From positions 23,033,292 to 23,097,291 of the forward strand of contig CM030719.1 in NCBI GenBank assembly GCA_017979445.1: a stretch of 64,000 nt of DNA. The letters run 5' to 3'. The notes under the pieces are model-generated. The model searched no databases, had not been told where the DNA came from, and was given only the letters and a program-made list of their open reading frames with translations. This document shows, in pieces, positions 43,880 to 57,100 of this stretch; within the stretch, counting starts at the first letter, position 1, and the number at the start of each line of letters is the position of its first letter. The position numbers and the translations under genes are program-made. This DNA is from Akebia trifoliata. Its lineage: Eukaryota > Streptophyta > Magnoliopsida > Ranunculales > Lardizabalaceae.

Positions 43880-46356
43880 CAGGTGTGATCAAACAATTTT
43901 CTCTTTCCTTATTGCTTGCATATTGAAGACAATATGTCAGTTAAGTTTGGGGGTATTATGTTAGTTCAAATTGCATTATATTTCATTACTAGTTTAGTTT
44001 CATGTTTTCAGAAAAAAAAAAAAATTGAAAAAAATCAAAAATATTTAACACTTCCAAAATATTTTTTTCAAACTCTTTCTATGTACTGTTTATATATGAA
44101 TTTCAAATCTTAGGCTCATGTCTTAATTTTTTATCATAAGTTCTTTCTGGTATTCCTCCTCAAGAAAATTAAAAGAATACTTTGAAAATTCACGACACTT
44201 CTAATTAAATAAAAATAAGATTTTATGGAACAAGTATCGACCCTCTTCTCTGTATAGAGTGGTAGGGAAAACCAAATCTAATAAACTATGACTTATTTGT
44301 CCTTTGGTTGGCTGCTTAAAAGAAAAATAAAATTTGAATTAGTGTCACTTAGACAGCAACCATAGAATTAAACTAGGTACCTTGAAAATGACTACCTATT
44401 TTTTGTAAAAGGAACACCAGAAAATAGCGAAGTATGACAAATTTGATAAAATAAAAATCAGAAAGATGTGAAAAAGACAAAAGTAAAGTAAAAAAGTTAG
44501 AACTGAAAAAGTACAAAAATAAAAAGAGTCCAATGAGACCAAATAGTTCAGTAGGGTAAAAGCCATCAATGGTAAAAATGTGAGTAAACTAGAATATCAC
44601 AGATAAAGCCCCTTAGAGGTATTAAAGTGAACATCCAACCTCTCACAATCCCAGATAGGATGTTTAGTTCTAAGTTAGAACTTAAGTAGAACCAACCATT
44701 CTTAGCAGTTAGGAGGTATAATCTTGTTTCTAAAAAGATGTTGCTTCTAAAAAGAAAAATCAGAAAATTGCACAAGTACTCAAGTTATCTTTGAAATTTT
44801 CTAAAATGAGGAATGAAAACTAGAACTTTGCTCAAATGTTTGGATATTTAACTGATTTATTAAATATCATTATATTCGTTTTACATACTTTGATTTTGAT
44901 TTTAATATTTCTATAAAATGTTAGAATTTTGTGGGTATATTATCTACAAACCCTCATGAGTCAAACTCGTTCACTAAGAGTAACATAGGGGTTTAAGGGC
45001 TTACTGCATATGTTAAATGTAATCGGGAACCTCACGAAAGAGGTGTTATTTAAATTTAATTTTTGCTCGAAACTAGTAAAATTGAAGTTTGGGGTGTGAT
45101 CAGGTCCTAATAAGTCTACTATGAGACCATAATTGTATAAGAATTATCCACAATTGATTGACACATTGTCCCAAATAAACATAAATCGTATAAATTTGCC
45201 AAAATATTGAAACTATTAGAATTTCTAACTATTTACAGGTAAAAAGAGCAAATTTGGAGATAAAGAATATTGAAACAATTTTTATTGCAACGCTCAAGCC
45301 AAAATAGAGCATCCAACTAAAGCACAGATCCCAATGCTACCACATCACCGTGCGGCCGTAGGCACCACGATAATCTCGAGAAGTTATGCCTCGAGATTTG
45401 TACTAAACATTCTAGACTCTTTGGTCGATACAATTGTAGACTCTTCTCAAATCAATTAAGGCAAAAATCCCATCCAATAATCCGATTAGAAAAGCTATAA
45501 ATTGAGGGGATTGTCCCAAAGGAATGTGTCCCTCTTCTTCTTCTTAATTTAATTCTATATTTTCTGATTTCTATAAGAGAGAGAGTTCTTTTAAAGTGAG
45601 AGCTAAAAGAACTCTCTCCTCTTTGTAATCTTAGTTTAGTTCTTAATTTAATTGGAAACTTTGTAATTTCTTTTAAGGGAGATTTAGCTAAAGTTTGAAA
45701 ATCAAGTTGCAACATAGATTGTCTCACTCTCTTTTCCACTATGTTTTCTTTATTTCACTATTGCTGTAATTTGTTCCTCGCAATAATCGGCTAGACTCTC
45801 CATAGAGAGGACAATGATGCCAAAGCGAGTCTATCTTGATCTAGTTTAAGCAATTATATTATTTCTATTTTAATTGTGCTTATGTGAAGTTTATTAAGTT
45901 TAGATTATCTGATTTGTATTGATTGTCTTCAATTTGATGATTCATGCTTAGATAAGATCAAGCTTAATCATACTTAGTGACAACTTGATATATAAATTTG
46001 ATAATATCGTCTTGATTCACTAATCACTTACTATTGGATTCATCTATAAACTTAATCGAATTATCTTTTGATCCACGAACAATGGTTTGTTGGGTGAATT
46101 GAGATCGAATTAAAGTTATTAGATTATCAAGATAGCTTGCAAAGGTTGAATTGATCTCTCCACTCTTTTACATTGCTTTAATTTCTAATATTGTTTCATT
46201 TCATTTTACTTCATAGTTGTAATTCTTCTATAATCTGTTTTCAAAATTTGTTTTGGTTTCAATTTGAAAGAAAAGTTGAATCTCTATTTTTCCTGTGGAA
46301 TGAACCTTACTCATCAAAGTTTCCTTTATTATTTGTTCAATTTTCATATTTGTAAT
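43880..46356 (+). mobile_element. Gypsy-like non-coding remnant
   Basis: ATTGAAGACAATATGTCAGT and TAAGTTTGGGGGTATTATG form the spacer phrase typical of the 3' non-coding part of plant Gypsy elements, and AAGTTTGGGGTGTGATCAGG recurs near 45085. An LTR-like block with GAGAGAGTTCTTTTAAAG / CTAAAAGAACTCTCTC inverted phrases (45570-45620) follows. There is no coding frame. Its right edge abuts RLP copy 4. Confidence 0.4.
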
Positions 46357-47674
46357 CAATCCAAACTACAAGTTCGAACACTTTACCTGAGAAGGAACAT
46401 ACTCAATGGTAAGATACCCCACGAAATTCACCTTCTAACTAACCTCACATCCCTTGATTTATCTAATAACTCGTTTACTAGTGGGCCCATACCATCTTGG
46501 ATAGGTAACCTTATGATGCTTAAGGTCCTATATCCCTTAAATACAAGCTTAAATTCCAGCATTCCCAATGAGATTGGATCTTGCACCAACGTTTCTTATC
46601 TTGACCTGTCATCTAACAACCTTTCTGGTGAAATCCATCCATATTTTCTATCCAATTGGACTCAACTCTTCTATTTGGCCTTGTCTAGTAATAGATTATC
46701 AGGGCACATACCAACTGAGCTTGGATTGCTATCAAAATTAAAATATTAGAAACTCAGTGATAATGAATTAATTGTAGAAATTCCTGAAACTATTTGCTAT
46801 TTGAGTTATCTTGAAATCCTTCAAGGTTCTCAAAATCAATTGGAAGGACCTGTGCCAAGATGTTTAGGTAGTTGCATATACCTAAAAGTTCTATACCTCG
46901 GAAGCAACAAGTTATATGATACATTTCCAGTTTGGATGGAGACATTGCCTTTCTTGCAAGTCCTTGTATTGGGATCCAACAAATTCTAATGTCCCATTGA
47001 ATGTCCTCAAACCAATTATGGTTTTCAAATGTTTCATATTATATTGGAAATTACTATAAAGTCTCAGTGAGACTTGCAATCAAAGGACGTGATCTGCTAC
47101 TAACTGACAGCATCTTGACCATCTTCACATCAATCGATTTCTCTAACAATCAATTCCAAGGTGGAATTCCTGAAGTGATAAGGGACCTCAAATCTCTTAT
47201 TCTATTGAATTTCTCTCGTAATAACCTCATTGGTCACATCCCATCATCGATAGGAAATTTAGCTCAACTGGAGTCATTGGATTTCTCGCAAAACAAGTTC
47301 TCTGGAGAGATTCCTTAGCAACTAATTCGCCTTACATTCCTTGCAATAATGAATCTCAAACATGATCAACTTGTAGGGAGCATACCACAAGGTTATCAAT
47401 TTAACACATTTTCAAATAATTCGATTATGTGGGTTTCCATTACCAAGACAATGCAAAGGCATATAGGCGATTTCTCCCCCAACAACATGAGGTTTCAATG
47501 TCCACAAGTGACTTCAATGGGAAATCTAAGATGATTGGATATAGATGTGGGATGGTAATTGGTGTTTCAATTGAATATATTACTTTCTTGAAAGAAATGG
47601 ATGGCTCATAAGGACTTTTGAAAGGAAATGATGCAGTCAAGGCAAAAGATTGAAGAGAATACATAGACTCTAGT
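46357..47674 (+). pseudogene. Receptor-like protein (RLP) copy 4, 5'-truncated
   Basis: The C-terminal two thirds of an RLP is present. It contains LRRs from LYLRRNILNGKIPHEI onward, then GPIPSWIGNL, SNNLSGEIHPYFLS and LEGPVPRCLGSC. A deletion spans most of the island. ISVxLAIKGRD-type sequence, the last LRRs, cap remnants and the transmembrane region follow. Stops occur at 46747-46749, 46987-46989 and 47316-47318, with frameshifts after 47400. It is most similar to copy 3, including the 3' flank. Retroelement-like DNA replaces the N-terminus. Confidence 0.88.
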
Positions 47675-48499
47675 GACATGGAAGATGCATAAATGTAATA
47701 AAAGAACAAGCTTTTGATCAATTTAACATAGTCGGCAAGGTTTATTTCAAAATTTTCATAAGATGTTGTAGTTGGTAACATTTGTTAATAAAGCAAGTTG
47801 TCTCTTCGCTTCTAATCTAATATTACCGACTCAAAGATTCAACTCCTATTTCTCCAAGAGTCCTAGGAAATTTGTTTGACAACTTATAAAGTTTTTCTTA
47901 TTAATAGGTACATTTTTTCTTAAATCAGTGTTATCAAAATCTTAACCCAAAAATTTTGGAGTAATTTTAAAAGTATTGTAAAATAATTATAGAAATTGAA
48001 AATGTTGTCTTAAAAATCATTCTTTCGATGATTTAAATGAAGAGTCAAGACTACATAGAATTAAGGTTTTGTGTAATTCAAAGAGTTATAGTGATGATTG
48101 AAGTTTTTTCACTCAAAAATTAAAAATAATTTAGGGGTTTTTATGTAATTTTACATAGAATATGCCTTCTTAAGAACGTTTACTGGTCCCCCCAACTCGT
48201 TTTTCCCGTGTAGACTTTGGTTCGTCCTTTTTCTCATTAGTCATGCATGATTTTTGGACTATGACGAGGCATCTGTTAGAACATACATCTTTTTCGTTGG
48301 GAATCACAATTTTACGGTATCATACATATGTGCAATTGTGTACCTCTTTTCCCATTTGTCGTGATTTTCGGAATCCCCCTATGACATGCACCTGTGAGAT
48401 TTTATTGCGACAGCCAAATATCTTAATTTCTTTTAAAATCCTTATACAAGTTCTTAATTAAATAAAAATGCAACCACTGAGATTTCCCATTAAAATAGT
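47675..48499. other. RLP 3' flank and unassigned DNA
   Basis: To about 48100 it is nearly identical to 23001-23420. Beyond GTGATGATTGA the two diverge. Nothing else is recognised. Confidence 0.6.
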
Positions 48500-48816
48500 G
48501 AGTTACTATTGACAACCCATCAATTAGTTATTACATTCCAATTGTTTAAATTATTTATCACACACTAATTAAAGATTAAAAACACACTTTTCAAATATTA
48601 TTGAAGTTTATCTCAAATCATAATCTCAATATTATAAAACATTAGAATACTCATATGAAATCCTAAACGCTCATAAAAAAAGAATTTAAACAAAAAAATA
48701 CGAGAATTTCTATGGCACACCCCAACTTTTACTTATTCTCAACCATTATTCATCTATTTTCTATATTTTTAATTGGGATGTAATAAGTAAAAGTTGGGGT
48801 GCCAGTAGAAACTCTC
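48500..48816. mobile_element. MITE of the GGCACC family with an inner hairpin
   Basis: The outer end GAGTTACTATTGACAACCC resembles 16440. 48702-48816 is itself a foldback (GAGAATTTCTATGGCACACC / GGGTGCCAGTAGAAACTCTC, with AACTTTTACTTATT arms). Confidence 0.6.
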
Positions 48817-49108
48817 GCAAAATATCTCTCACTGTAAGAAGTTGACACACCTCTTTTTTATTTTTGAGAGTTAGTTAGAAAATGATTTTTCTTTCAAAAT
48901 TATTTTTATTTGAATTTTTTCAGGTAATCATTTCATTCAAAATAAATAATTTTATTTTTCATAAATTACTTTTTTGAAATTTATTTTTTCTTGATCTAAA
49001 ACTTTGGTGTTGGATTGCCAATTTGGTAATCCATTTGTGCTCAACGACTCTTCATTAGTAAGTTATTAGGGAAAGTGATACTCTTAACATATTTTAACGA
49101 GCCCTGCT

Positions 49109-49746
49109 TAGGGGTGTCAATGGGTCGGTTCCAAGTTCGATTCCTATGACATTTGGAACCATAATCTTTATATTTCATCGGTTCTGATTGTAAAATAAGT
49201 GGAACCGGAATCAGAATCATAAAAAATCACGGGTACCCGTCAGTTTCGGTTCTCAAGAATCGAATAAGAAAAATTATTTCAAAATCATTATTAAAAAATT
49301 CCTTCTAAAAAATAACATATTATTTGTAAAGTATCAACTTAATAATAATTTGTTCCACTAACATGATAATTTAATGACTTTTATTTTCAAATATTAAAAT
49401 TTATTTCCTTTGCAAGTAATAAATTTAAAAAGAAATGACTCATCTTAAGCTCAAATATTTAGTTTATATGAAATTTGAAGAACTTTATATCATATATGTT
49501 AATTTTAAAATATAAGATTACCTTGAATCATGTATAATGTAAAAATAAATGACAAAATAAATGGGTTCTAGGTACCTGCTGGTATCCATCGGATAAAACC
49601 TAATGGTTTCAGTTCCTATCGATTCGGTTCCATATTAGACTCGACTCTAATCAGTTCCAATAAAAAGGAAACTAGAATCGAGGTTTTCAATTTCGGATAA
49701 ACCTCGGTTCCGGTTCTGGGTAAATGGGTACCCATTGACACCCCTA
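49109..49746. mobile_element. Non-autonomous hAT-type element (638 bp)
   Basis: The terminal inverted repeats TAGGGGTGTCAATGGGT and ACCCATTGACACCCCTA are matched. The flanking 8-bp direct repeats are GCCCTGCT (49101-49108) and GCCATGCT (49747-49754), with one mismatch. The length and 8-bp duplication are typical of hAT. There is no transposase. The interior has GGTTCC/GGAACC repeats facing each other. Confidence 0.85.
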
Positions 49747-49754
49747 GCCATGCT

Positions 49755-51799
49755 ACCCTTATTAAGTTAGTAAGGATTTCACCCTTACTAGGGGTCCTTG
49801 GGCTCACCTTGTGGCATCCAAAAACATGACCCGATGCTTTGGTATTGTAGAGGGAAAAAACCTATGAACTTTGAAAATAGAATTCCAAAAAGAAAAAGTT
49901 CTTTTTCACCATTGAATTTCATTTTTAAGTTTGGGAGTTATTTGAAAATTAGATAGTCGTCCATTTTCAAAACCTTGGATCAAGCTCAAAATAAATTATT
50001 TTTTTAATTTTTAATTTTTAATTTTTTTTATCTGATTTTTTCCATGAAACTTATAGGGTTGTGGCATTTGACTAGTGACTGATGATATGATAATCCTTTA
50101 TAGCAAAATGACTTAAAAATTAAAATAAAAATAACACCTTTTTTACTTGTGTGACTACGACGGTCGATTCCTCCAAAATTAGCGGAGAGCGTTCATCGTG
50201 TGAGTCTTCCTATTTTTTATCTTTATCAATTGATCCGTTTCCAATATCCGAGATGAGGTATTCTCCTCCTAGATCTGACAATTTTCTACCTTTTCTAGGT
50301 GTTTTTTTTAGTAAAAAATGATATTTAGGTGTTAGGTAAGGACTTGGGACTTCAAATTTAGGATTTTGAGAAGATTGGAGAGAATTTTTGACCTCTCTTT
50401 CCTAGGATTTTTCTTAACCTACGTATTTAGATTGTGGATGCTCCTTTTTATAAAGTTTTTTTGGGAGTTTTTCAGTTTGACTAGGTTTCTTCAAGATAAA
50501 ATTAAGTTGTTTAATTAAAGTTTTAATTCTTATGTATAATGAAGATTTTTAGGTTTTTGGGAAATCTTCCTAATTATATTTTTAATTCATTGGGACCCCA
50601 AATGGAGGGTTCTTTTATAAATATCATGTGGGCCCCACTTAAATAAATGACTCACCACTTAAAAGTTGGCCCGTGGGCTTAATTAATTGGTTTTATTTGT
50701 TTAAAAATTTTAATTTAATTTATTAAGATTTCACTTTACGTTAATAAATATTTTAATTATTAATTTCAAAATTTTACATCTTTTAGGATTGAAAAATTAC
50801 TGGTTTGCCCTCAAAGATGACTTTTGAGTTGAGAAGTTATTTTTTGACGTTTTGGAATATTTTGAAATTAGCTTTTCATAAGGAATTTAATGAGGATATC
50901 GATCTTTGTTACTTGTCGAATTTGGTAAAAATTGGCGAAACAATTTATTTGATTTTAATTTGTTGTTTTATGTACTCGAAAGGATTTTTCTAATTGTAAT
51001 GTAAGCTCTAAGGAAGTTTTGATGTTAGGTGTATTTTGATAATTTAATCATTTTTTATGATTTTTTCTCGTAAAACTTCTTTTTGTCTCAAAATGATGAT
51101 TTCTATGTTTTGGGTCATATTTTCTTAGTGTAACGTGGTTTCTAAAGTTTTGCTTGCTTAAAATACATCATCCGAATTTCTAAAATATATCTAGTAACAA
51201 ATAAAAAATATTAGAATATTCATCCATCATTGGGACCTATCGCAATAAGATTGACGAGTTGATTAATTTGGCGTATGCAAAAATGGGATGTCTACAACGT
51301 TATAGAGAAAATTAGGAAAATTTGTTTATAGTTTTGTTTTGGAAAATAAGAAAGTCACTATTAAAAGTAAGTACTTGCTGAAGTTTTTTGTGAGCTTGGG
51401 ACTTTGATAAAAATTCACTTGGATTTCATCATTTGGGATCTCAAAACTTCAAAACAAGTTTATGTGCTCCCTTAGGAGACTTTGTTTATTAGTTTCATCT
51501 ATAGGTAAGATTAATGACTTGAACTACACCATGTAAGGAATCAAAACTACATGCATGAGATTTTTGTCCACTTTGAACTTTTTTTTGTTGGTTCAAAAGG
51601 TTAGATATAAGCCTAGAAAGACTTACATCCTTACTTGTAGTTATTTTAATGAGTGTGTGCATAAGTGTATGCGTGAGGTGGATTTAGCAAGAGAAGATTA
51701 CCTCATCAGAGGGCTTACTCTCTAATACTATTGCCACCGAGGAATAAAAGAAGATAAACATCTAGGCTAGGAAATTAAATTTGCAAGAAAAGTAAATGA
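49755..51799. other. Intergenic; possible Gypsy LTR remnants
   Basis: ATGCAAAAATGGGATGTCTAC near 51276 and the preceding AT-rich DNA resemble the end of a plant Gypsy LTR. No gene or clear boundary is seen. Confidence 0.35.
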
Positions 51800-52340
51800 A
51801 ATGTAAATCAATTATACTATGAAATTTAAATTGCATGTAAGTAAATAAAAGTAAAGTAACCTAATATAATGCTCTCAAAGAGCTTATTGAAGATTTATTG
51901 AGGAGATTACCTCTAAGAGGGATCACTCTTTACCCCTAGAAGAGATTACTCTTTACCCCAAGCCTCTAGCTAAGGAAATGTAAAGCTACATTACTAAACT
52001 AGGAAACATGTAAATAAGGTATAATTACTTGAAATTAAAAAATGGGGATAGTAAGAATAAAGATATTAGATGGGGGAATGGATGGTTTAACCCCACCTTG
52101 GTCTTCTTATTCTTGGATTTTGAGAGAATAGAAAGCTAGAGAGGTTAAAGAGATTTTTGGGCAGAATTTCAAATCACCAAAATGAGCTTGTTTTTTTTAT
52201 TTGCCTAGAAAAAATCTCAAATTTATATGATTTTGGAAGAACCTTAGGGACAGTTTTGACTTAAAACCTAGACTTCTCAATATTTTCACTAAAACCTTCA
52301 TGGAAGATCTAAATTATTTATCTGTTCCTTGGTCTTGATG
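51800..52340. repeat. Unclassified dispersed repeat, copy 2
   Basis: It is homologous to 11995-12515 (GAGCTTATTGAAGATTTATT, AACCCCACCTTGGTCTTCTT). GAGATTACTCTTTACCCC is duplicated inside. Confidence 0.55.
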
Positions 52341-52990
52341 ATCTTTCATTCATCCACGTGTCTTTCCAATTATGATGATCAAGGGATAGATTAATAAAAA
52401 CCAACAAATTCTAAAGGATTCTTAGTTGAGGCTAAAATGGTCCTAAGACCTTCATATTGAATCAAATTGAAGAGAACTAGACCAAATGAGATGTAATTAA
52501 GTGGTTGGATTTTGAATAATTTAGTTAATTCCCTTAGGAGAGTCTCCAACAAATTAGGGATATGTTGGTTATTGAGCTCAAGTTCTAGAGAATTCTCTAG
52601 GGTGGACAAAGTGGTCATAGGCTTTGGAAGGTGGTCAATTTACATGAAATGCCATGAGAGCTCTTCGAATTTTTAAGAAGATTGAAAGGGTAAAATGGTG
52701 AAGCCTCCCTAATGTGTCTAAATCAAAGTTAAAGAAGGTAATTGACTTTCAGTGGGGACCAAGCAAAACCTTGGTTCAAGATTGAGAAGATCACCAAAAG
52801 ATCCTAGGTGAAAGAGAGTTATGAAGTTTAAGGTGTGGGTAAAAATGGGATTAAAAGATGATTAAAAGAGGGAAAATCCTACTTAGGAGGGTGGATGAGG
52901 TCATTTGCTAGGAAGAATCTCGTGCACACATGGGTTCTCTAACTACCTAACTGAATTGGATGTATGGTAAGTACAGCCAAAAGAAATTAT
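52341..52990. other. Intergenic DNA, nothing recognised
   Basis: No gene, repeat boundary or element is identified. Short phrases about AATTAGGGATATGTTGG and neighbouring DNA show no family. Confidence 0.35.
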
Positions 52991-52992
52991 GT

Positions 52993-53116
52993 CTGGCCTT
53001 ACTTAAGGTAAGGCCAGTGCAATTTTGACTTGCACATTACAAAGGTAAGGTCAATACAAACATTGGCTTAGTTATATGCACCAAACGGCCAAGCAAAGCT
53101 ATGCTTGGCCGTTTGG
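52993..53116. repeat. Cluster of two hairpins
   Basis: CTGGCCTTAC ... GTAAGGCCAG (52993-53017) is the first stem. CCAAACGGCCAAGCA with its 15-bp perfect complement (53081-53116, 6-base loop) is the second. Confidence 0.7.
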
Positions 53117-53539
53117 TCCCCATGGCTAAGTAAAACCTGATTTTTGATGATCCTAATTAATCATCTTTGATTAGTCTAAGTGGGTCTCACTGATTGATCG
53201 AAATTCTCTCGATTTGATCTTTGATACTGGATTCGAATGACTCCCGAGCTTGTTCAATCAAATTGGAGTGTCTATATGGGTCAGGATTCAAAATCTCAAC
53301 TAAGATGACTTGGATCTTGAATAAGTCACTCAAGTATGTTCAATTAAAAATGGAAAATAGATGTAAAATTAAAATTTCATGAAAAATCACAGTTTCCATT
53401 ATCATTTTCAATGGAAATTGATTTTAAGTTTCATCTAAAATCCATTCTTGGCTGGATTTTATTTTCTACCAAATCTCACGGGAGAATCACTTTTACAGCC
53501 TATGCAACTGAGCCCTGTGCTCTCTCTCCATCTCGTCTT

Positions 53540-53592
53540 CTAATTTTTATTTACTTATTTAATTTATTTTATTTTATTTTATTTTATTTTAT
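53540..53592 (+). repeat. (ATTTT)n microsatellite
   Basis: About six ATTTT units follow TTTATTTACTTATTTAATTT. Confidence 0.85.
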
Positions 53593-54052
53593 ATTTCCCT
53601 ATGTACAGTGAAAAGGTGGACTAAAATTTCCATTGGATTTGTATTTTCTTCTTCTTCAAAGATGGGGTATTTACAGTGGAAATCTCGTCCGGATTCATCC
53701 AAGACTGAGATGATGACCTATACATCATCCGATCTATATAAAAAAAATTAAAATTCATTAATAAATGGCTGGAAATCACTAATAATTTTTTTTGCCTATA
53801 GTTCCACAATAGGTGGATCCAAAATTAATGAGATTGTGGGCCATAATCATTGTTGTTCAGTCTTGTCACATGTGGCATCCATAAATAGGCAGGTGTCATT
53901 GGATTGGATGGGCAATCATTTTGGAGTGATTTTAAATCAAAAGTTTCAAATAAAAAGTAGAGTCCATTCGAACTTGCTTCAAATGTATGCTTAATTATTC
54001 TCACATTGAACTTGCATCTCACTTCAACTCTAGTCTCCCTCACATACAATTT

Positions 54053-54053
54053 A

Positions 54054-54100
<47 letters not shown>
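54053..54100 (+). promoter_or_regulatory. GA dinucleotide tract in the ARPC2B leader
   Basis: About 20 GA units end 14 bp before the ARPC2B start codon. GA-rich tracts are common in plant 5' leaders and can bind BBR/BPC proteins; a role here is inference. Confidence 0.6.
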
Positions 54101-54114
54101 GAGAGGTGTGAAGG

Positions 54115-57100
54115 ATGGCTTGCTTTGAGAGGGCATCCCCAGCACTTAAGGAAATACTTCTCAAGTTGCATAGGTAAATTATCTGCCTCAAAATCCTAAT
54201 CAACATTATCTGTTAATTGTTGTTTCTTTGTGTTCCGAATGTTGATATATAGTTCTCCTAGGAGTCGGATAATATTCATTCCTAACTTTAATTATCAATT
54301 TTATTTTTTATTTTGTGAAGTTCTGAAAAGATAAGAGAGATTGATCACCAATTATATGAATTCGGGTCCGTCCAATACCATATTCAGGTTTGTCTCAAGA
54401 ACTACAGCACACACTAATAATTTATCAAAGACTTCGTCATGTATTATTATAAGAGTAACTTAACTTACTTCTCATGAAATATGTAATATTAATTGGTAAT
54501 GTGTTTGGACAGGCTTCGGCATCAGAACCTCATCATATCTACTTATCTGTATCAACCTCACTTCTTTCTCCAGGATTCCCTCCTGCAGATAGCCTTCGAA
54601 ATGGTACCCTACAGACCTTAAAAAGAGTGTATTCTGATGTAATGGAGGTCGTGGAACCCCCAGAAGTAGGATATCAACTTACTGTCAAAATCAACTTTTC
54701 TAAACTTCCACGAAGCAAAGGTTTGGTTTTTTTTTTTTTCTTTCTCATTCTTCGAACTGCTCTTAAAAATAAAAATAATAACAATAAAAGAGGTTTTTTT
54801 TTTTTTTTTTTGAATTAAATGTGGTTGCTTTCTTTAATTGGTCACAAAAACTATTGGTGAGACTAAAACAAGTTAAGCACAATGAGATGTGAATACTCGC
54901 ATTCGGCAAAAGTAGTTGGGGGTAAAATACGAAACAGGGCACGCAAGAAGTCGAAAATATTTAGAAAATATGCTATTATGCTAAATATTTTGAAAATGCC
55001 AATGATAGAGTAATTTATATTTTGAATATATATATATAGGGTAGCGTTCAATGGCTAACTTTTTGGCAAAACATTTTTCAAAACATGAGAGAAGTTTGGA
55101 ATGGGCTGATTTTTGGTGAGGATGATCTCTACGGTGAGGAGATCATCCTCATCAAAAATCAGCCCATTCCAAAACTTCTAACCCATGTTTACAAGTTGAA
55201 AATTTGTGGACCGTCCATTTTTTGTAAATTATTTTGATGGGATTAGAAGTTTTGGAATGGGCTGATTTTTGTGATGATGATCTCCTCACCGTAGAGATCA
55301 TCCTCACTAAAAATCAGCCCATTCCAAAACTTCTAACTCATGTTTTGCCAAAAAGCTAGTCATTGAACGGGACCCATATATATATATATATTATATATAT
55401 ATATAATATTATATTATATATTCCTTTAAGCAACTTACATTTGTAAATCCTGTTTGGGTACAAAGTAAAACTAGAAAATAACTGTATAAGAAAGCAGATT
55501 CGGGAGAAGGTTACTTTTAAAAGTAGAAAGTAATTTCATTTACCTTTTTAAAAAGTTGAGATTTTCATTTTTTAAAGTAATGTTTTGAAATTGACCCAAA
55601 CAAGTTTTTTAAACATTTAAACTTTCAAACCTAAAAACATATACTTTTTTTGGTGTATCCAAATTGGCGCTAGAATAGAATGAGTGTGGCTTGAAACATA
55701 GATTCTTGACGTAGTTGAAGCCGGGAAATGATGTGAAGGTCAACGTATGTCTTCTTCCTCATGATAAAACTTTGAATCCACTAGGAAAAATTAGAGAATG
55801 AGTTAAAAGAGCAGAAATTCGATTGATAATCGCAATTATGAAGCAAACCATCCCTTACAATAGCTTAAATAAAGATCGAGATTATTAATTCTACTCCATT
55901 TGCAAGTACAACTAGACTTATCTAAATGCAAAATTGAGGAAAAAGTCACCCAAAAATAAAAAAATAATGTTGGACCCGCAAAATCACTCCTGGTGCAAGT
56001 AGTTGTACAATACATTCTGCCAAGACAATACAACCAATATGCAGAAGAGAAGGCGCAGATAGACATAATAGTTCAAATAGAACCAAATAGAGGAAAATAC
56101 CTTCTATCAAAGACCTTTGTTTTATAATGCTATTGGCACCCCAACTTTTACTTATTACACCTCAATTAAAAATAAAGATAATAGGTGAATAGTTGAGAAT
56201 AAGTAACAATTGGGGTGCCAATAGAAGATCTGTTTTTTTCATTCTAGATTTCTATTTTTAGAGTTTAGGATTTTATATGAGCCTAATCATAATTGTAAAC
56301 AACTATTGAAATTATTTGAACGAGTATTATAATGTTGAGATTATAATTTGAGACAAATCTTCATAATGTTTGAACTTTGAAGAGTTGTTTTAACATTTAA
56401 TTAATTGGTGTGATAAATAATTTAAGAATTTTGTACAATGTCAAAAGGATCCCATTGAAAGTAAAAATTTTTTTATAAAAAATGGTATTTTTGGTAAAAA
56501 AATATATATATATCATTTTACTGTTCAAAGTTTTTTTCTGTTTTGGTAAAATAAGTTCAAAAGTGCTCTGTTTTTGGAATTATGCCAAATGTTTGCTCCA
56601 TTTTGGTAAATTCCTCTAATTTTTGTGTATGTATGTCCTGTTTCAGAAGATTCTGCAAAGGTGATAACAGAGATTTCATCATTGCAAGCAGTGATACTGA
56701 GCTCCCAACTGAAAGAGATGTTATGGCATCTTGGTTCCAGAGATACCTCACATGGGATGTACAAACCTATCAAACTTGTCTATCACCCAAGAGAGCCTTT
56801 CTTTGTTATCAGACTGGTATTTTCACTCCCACATTTGCAATCTTGTCCATGAAAACTAGAGATATATACAACTCATGTTCTACATAAACTTGAAAGAGAC
56901 AACCACTTAGATGAAAAGAATTACATAATAACTCCAAATTTACTACCAATTTATACTAATGCAACTGCTAACGTCAATTATTTGAAATTAACTTCATGTG
57001 CCTTGTACAGCCAGAAAAAATCACCACAATATTTCCAATGCGCTTCAAAGATGACTCAGATGTGATTATCGCGACAACTTTATTCCAGGTTAATTTGTGG

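Noticed and set aside
53825..54145. Ser/Leu repeat frame antisense to the ARPC2B leader
   Set aside because: Its repeat part is the complement of the GA tract; no domain and no independent evidence.
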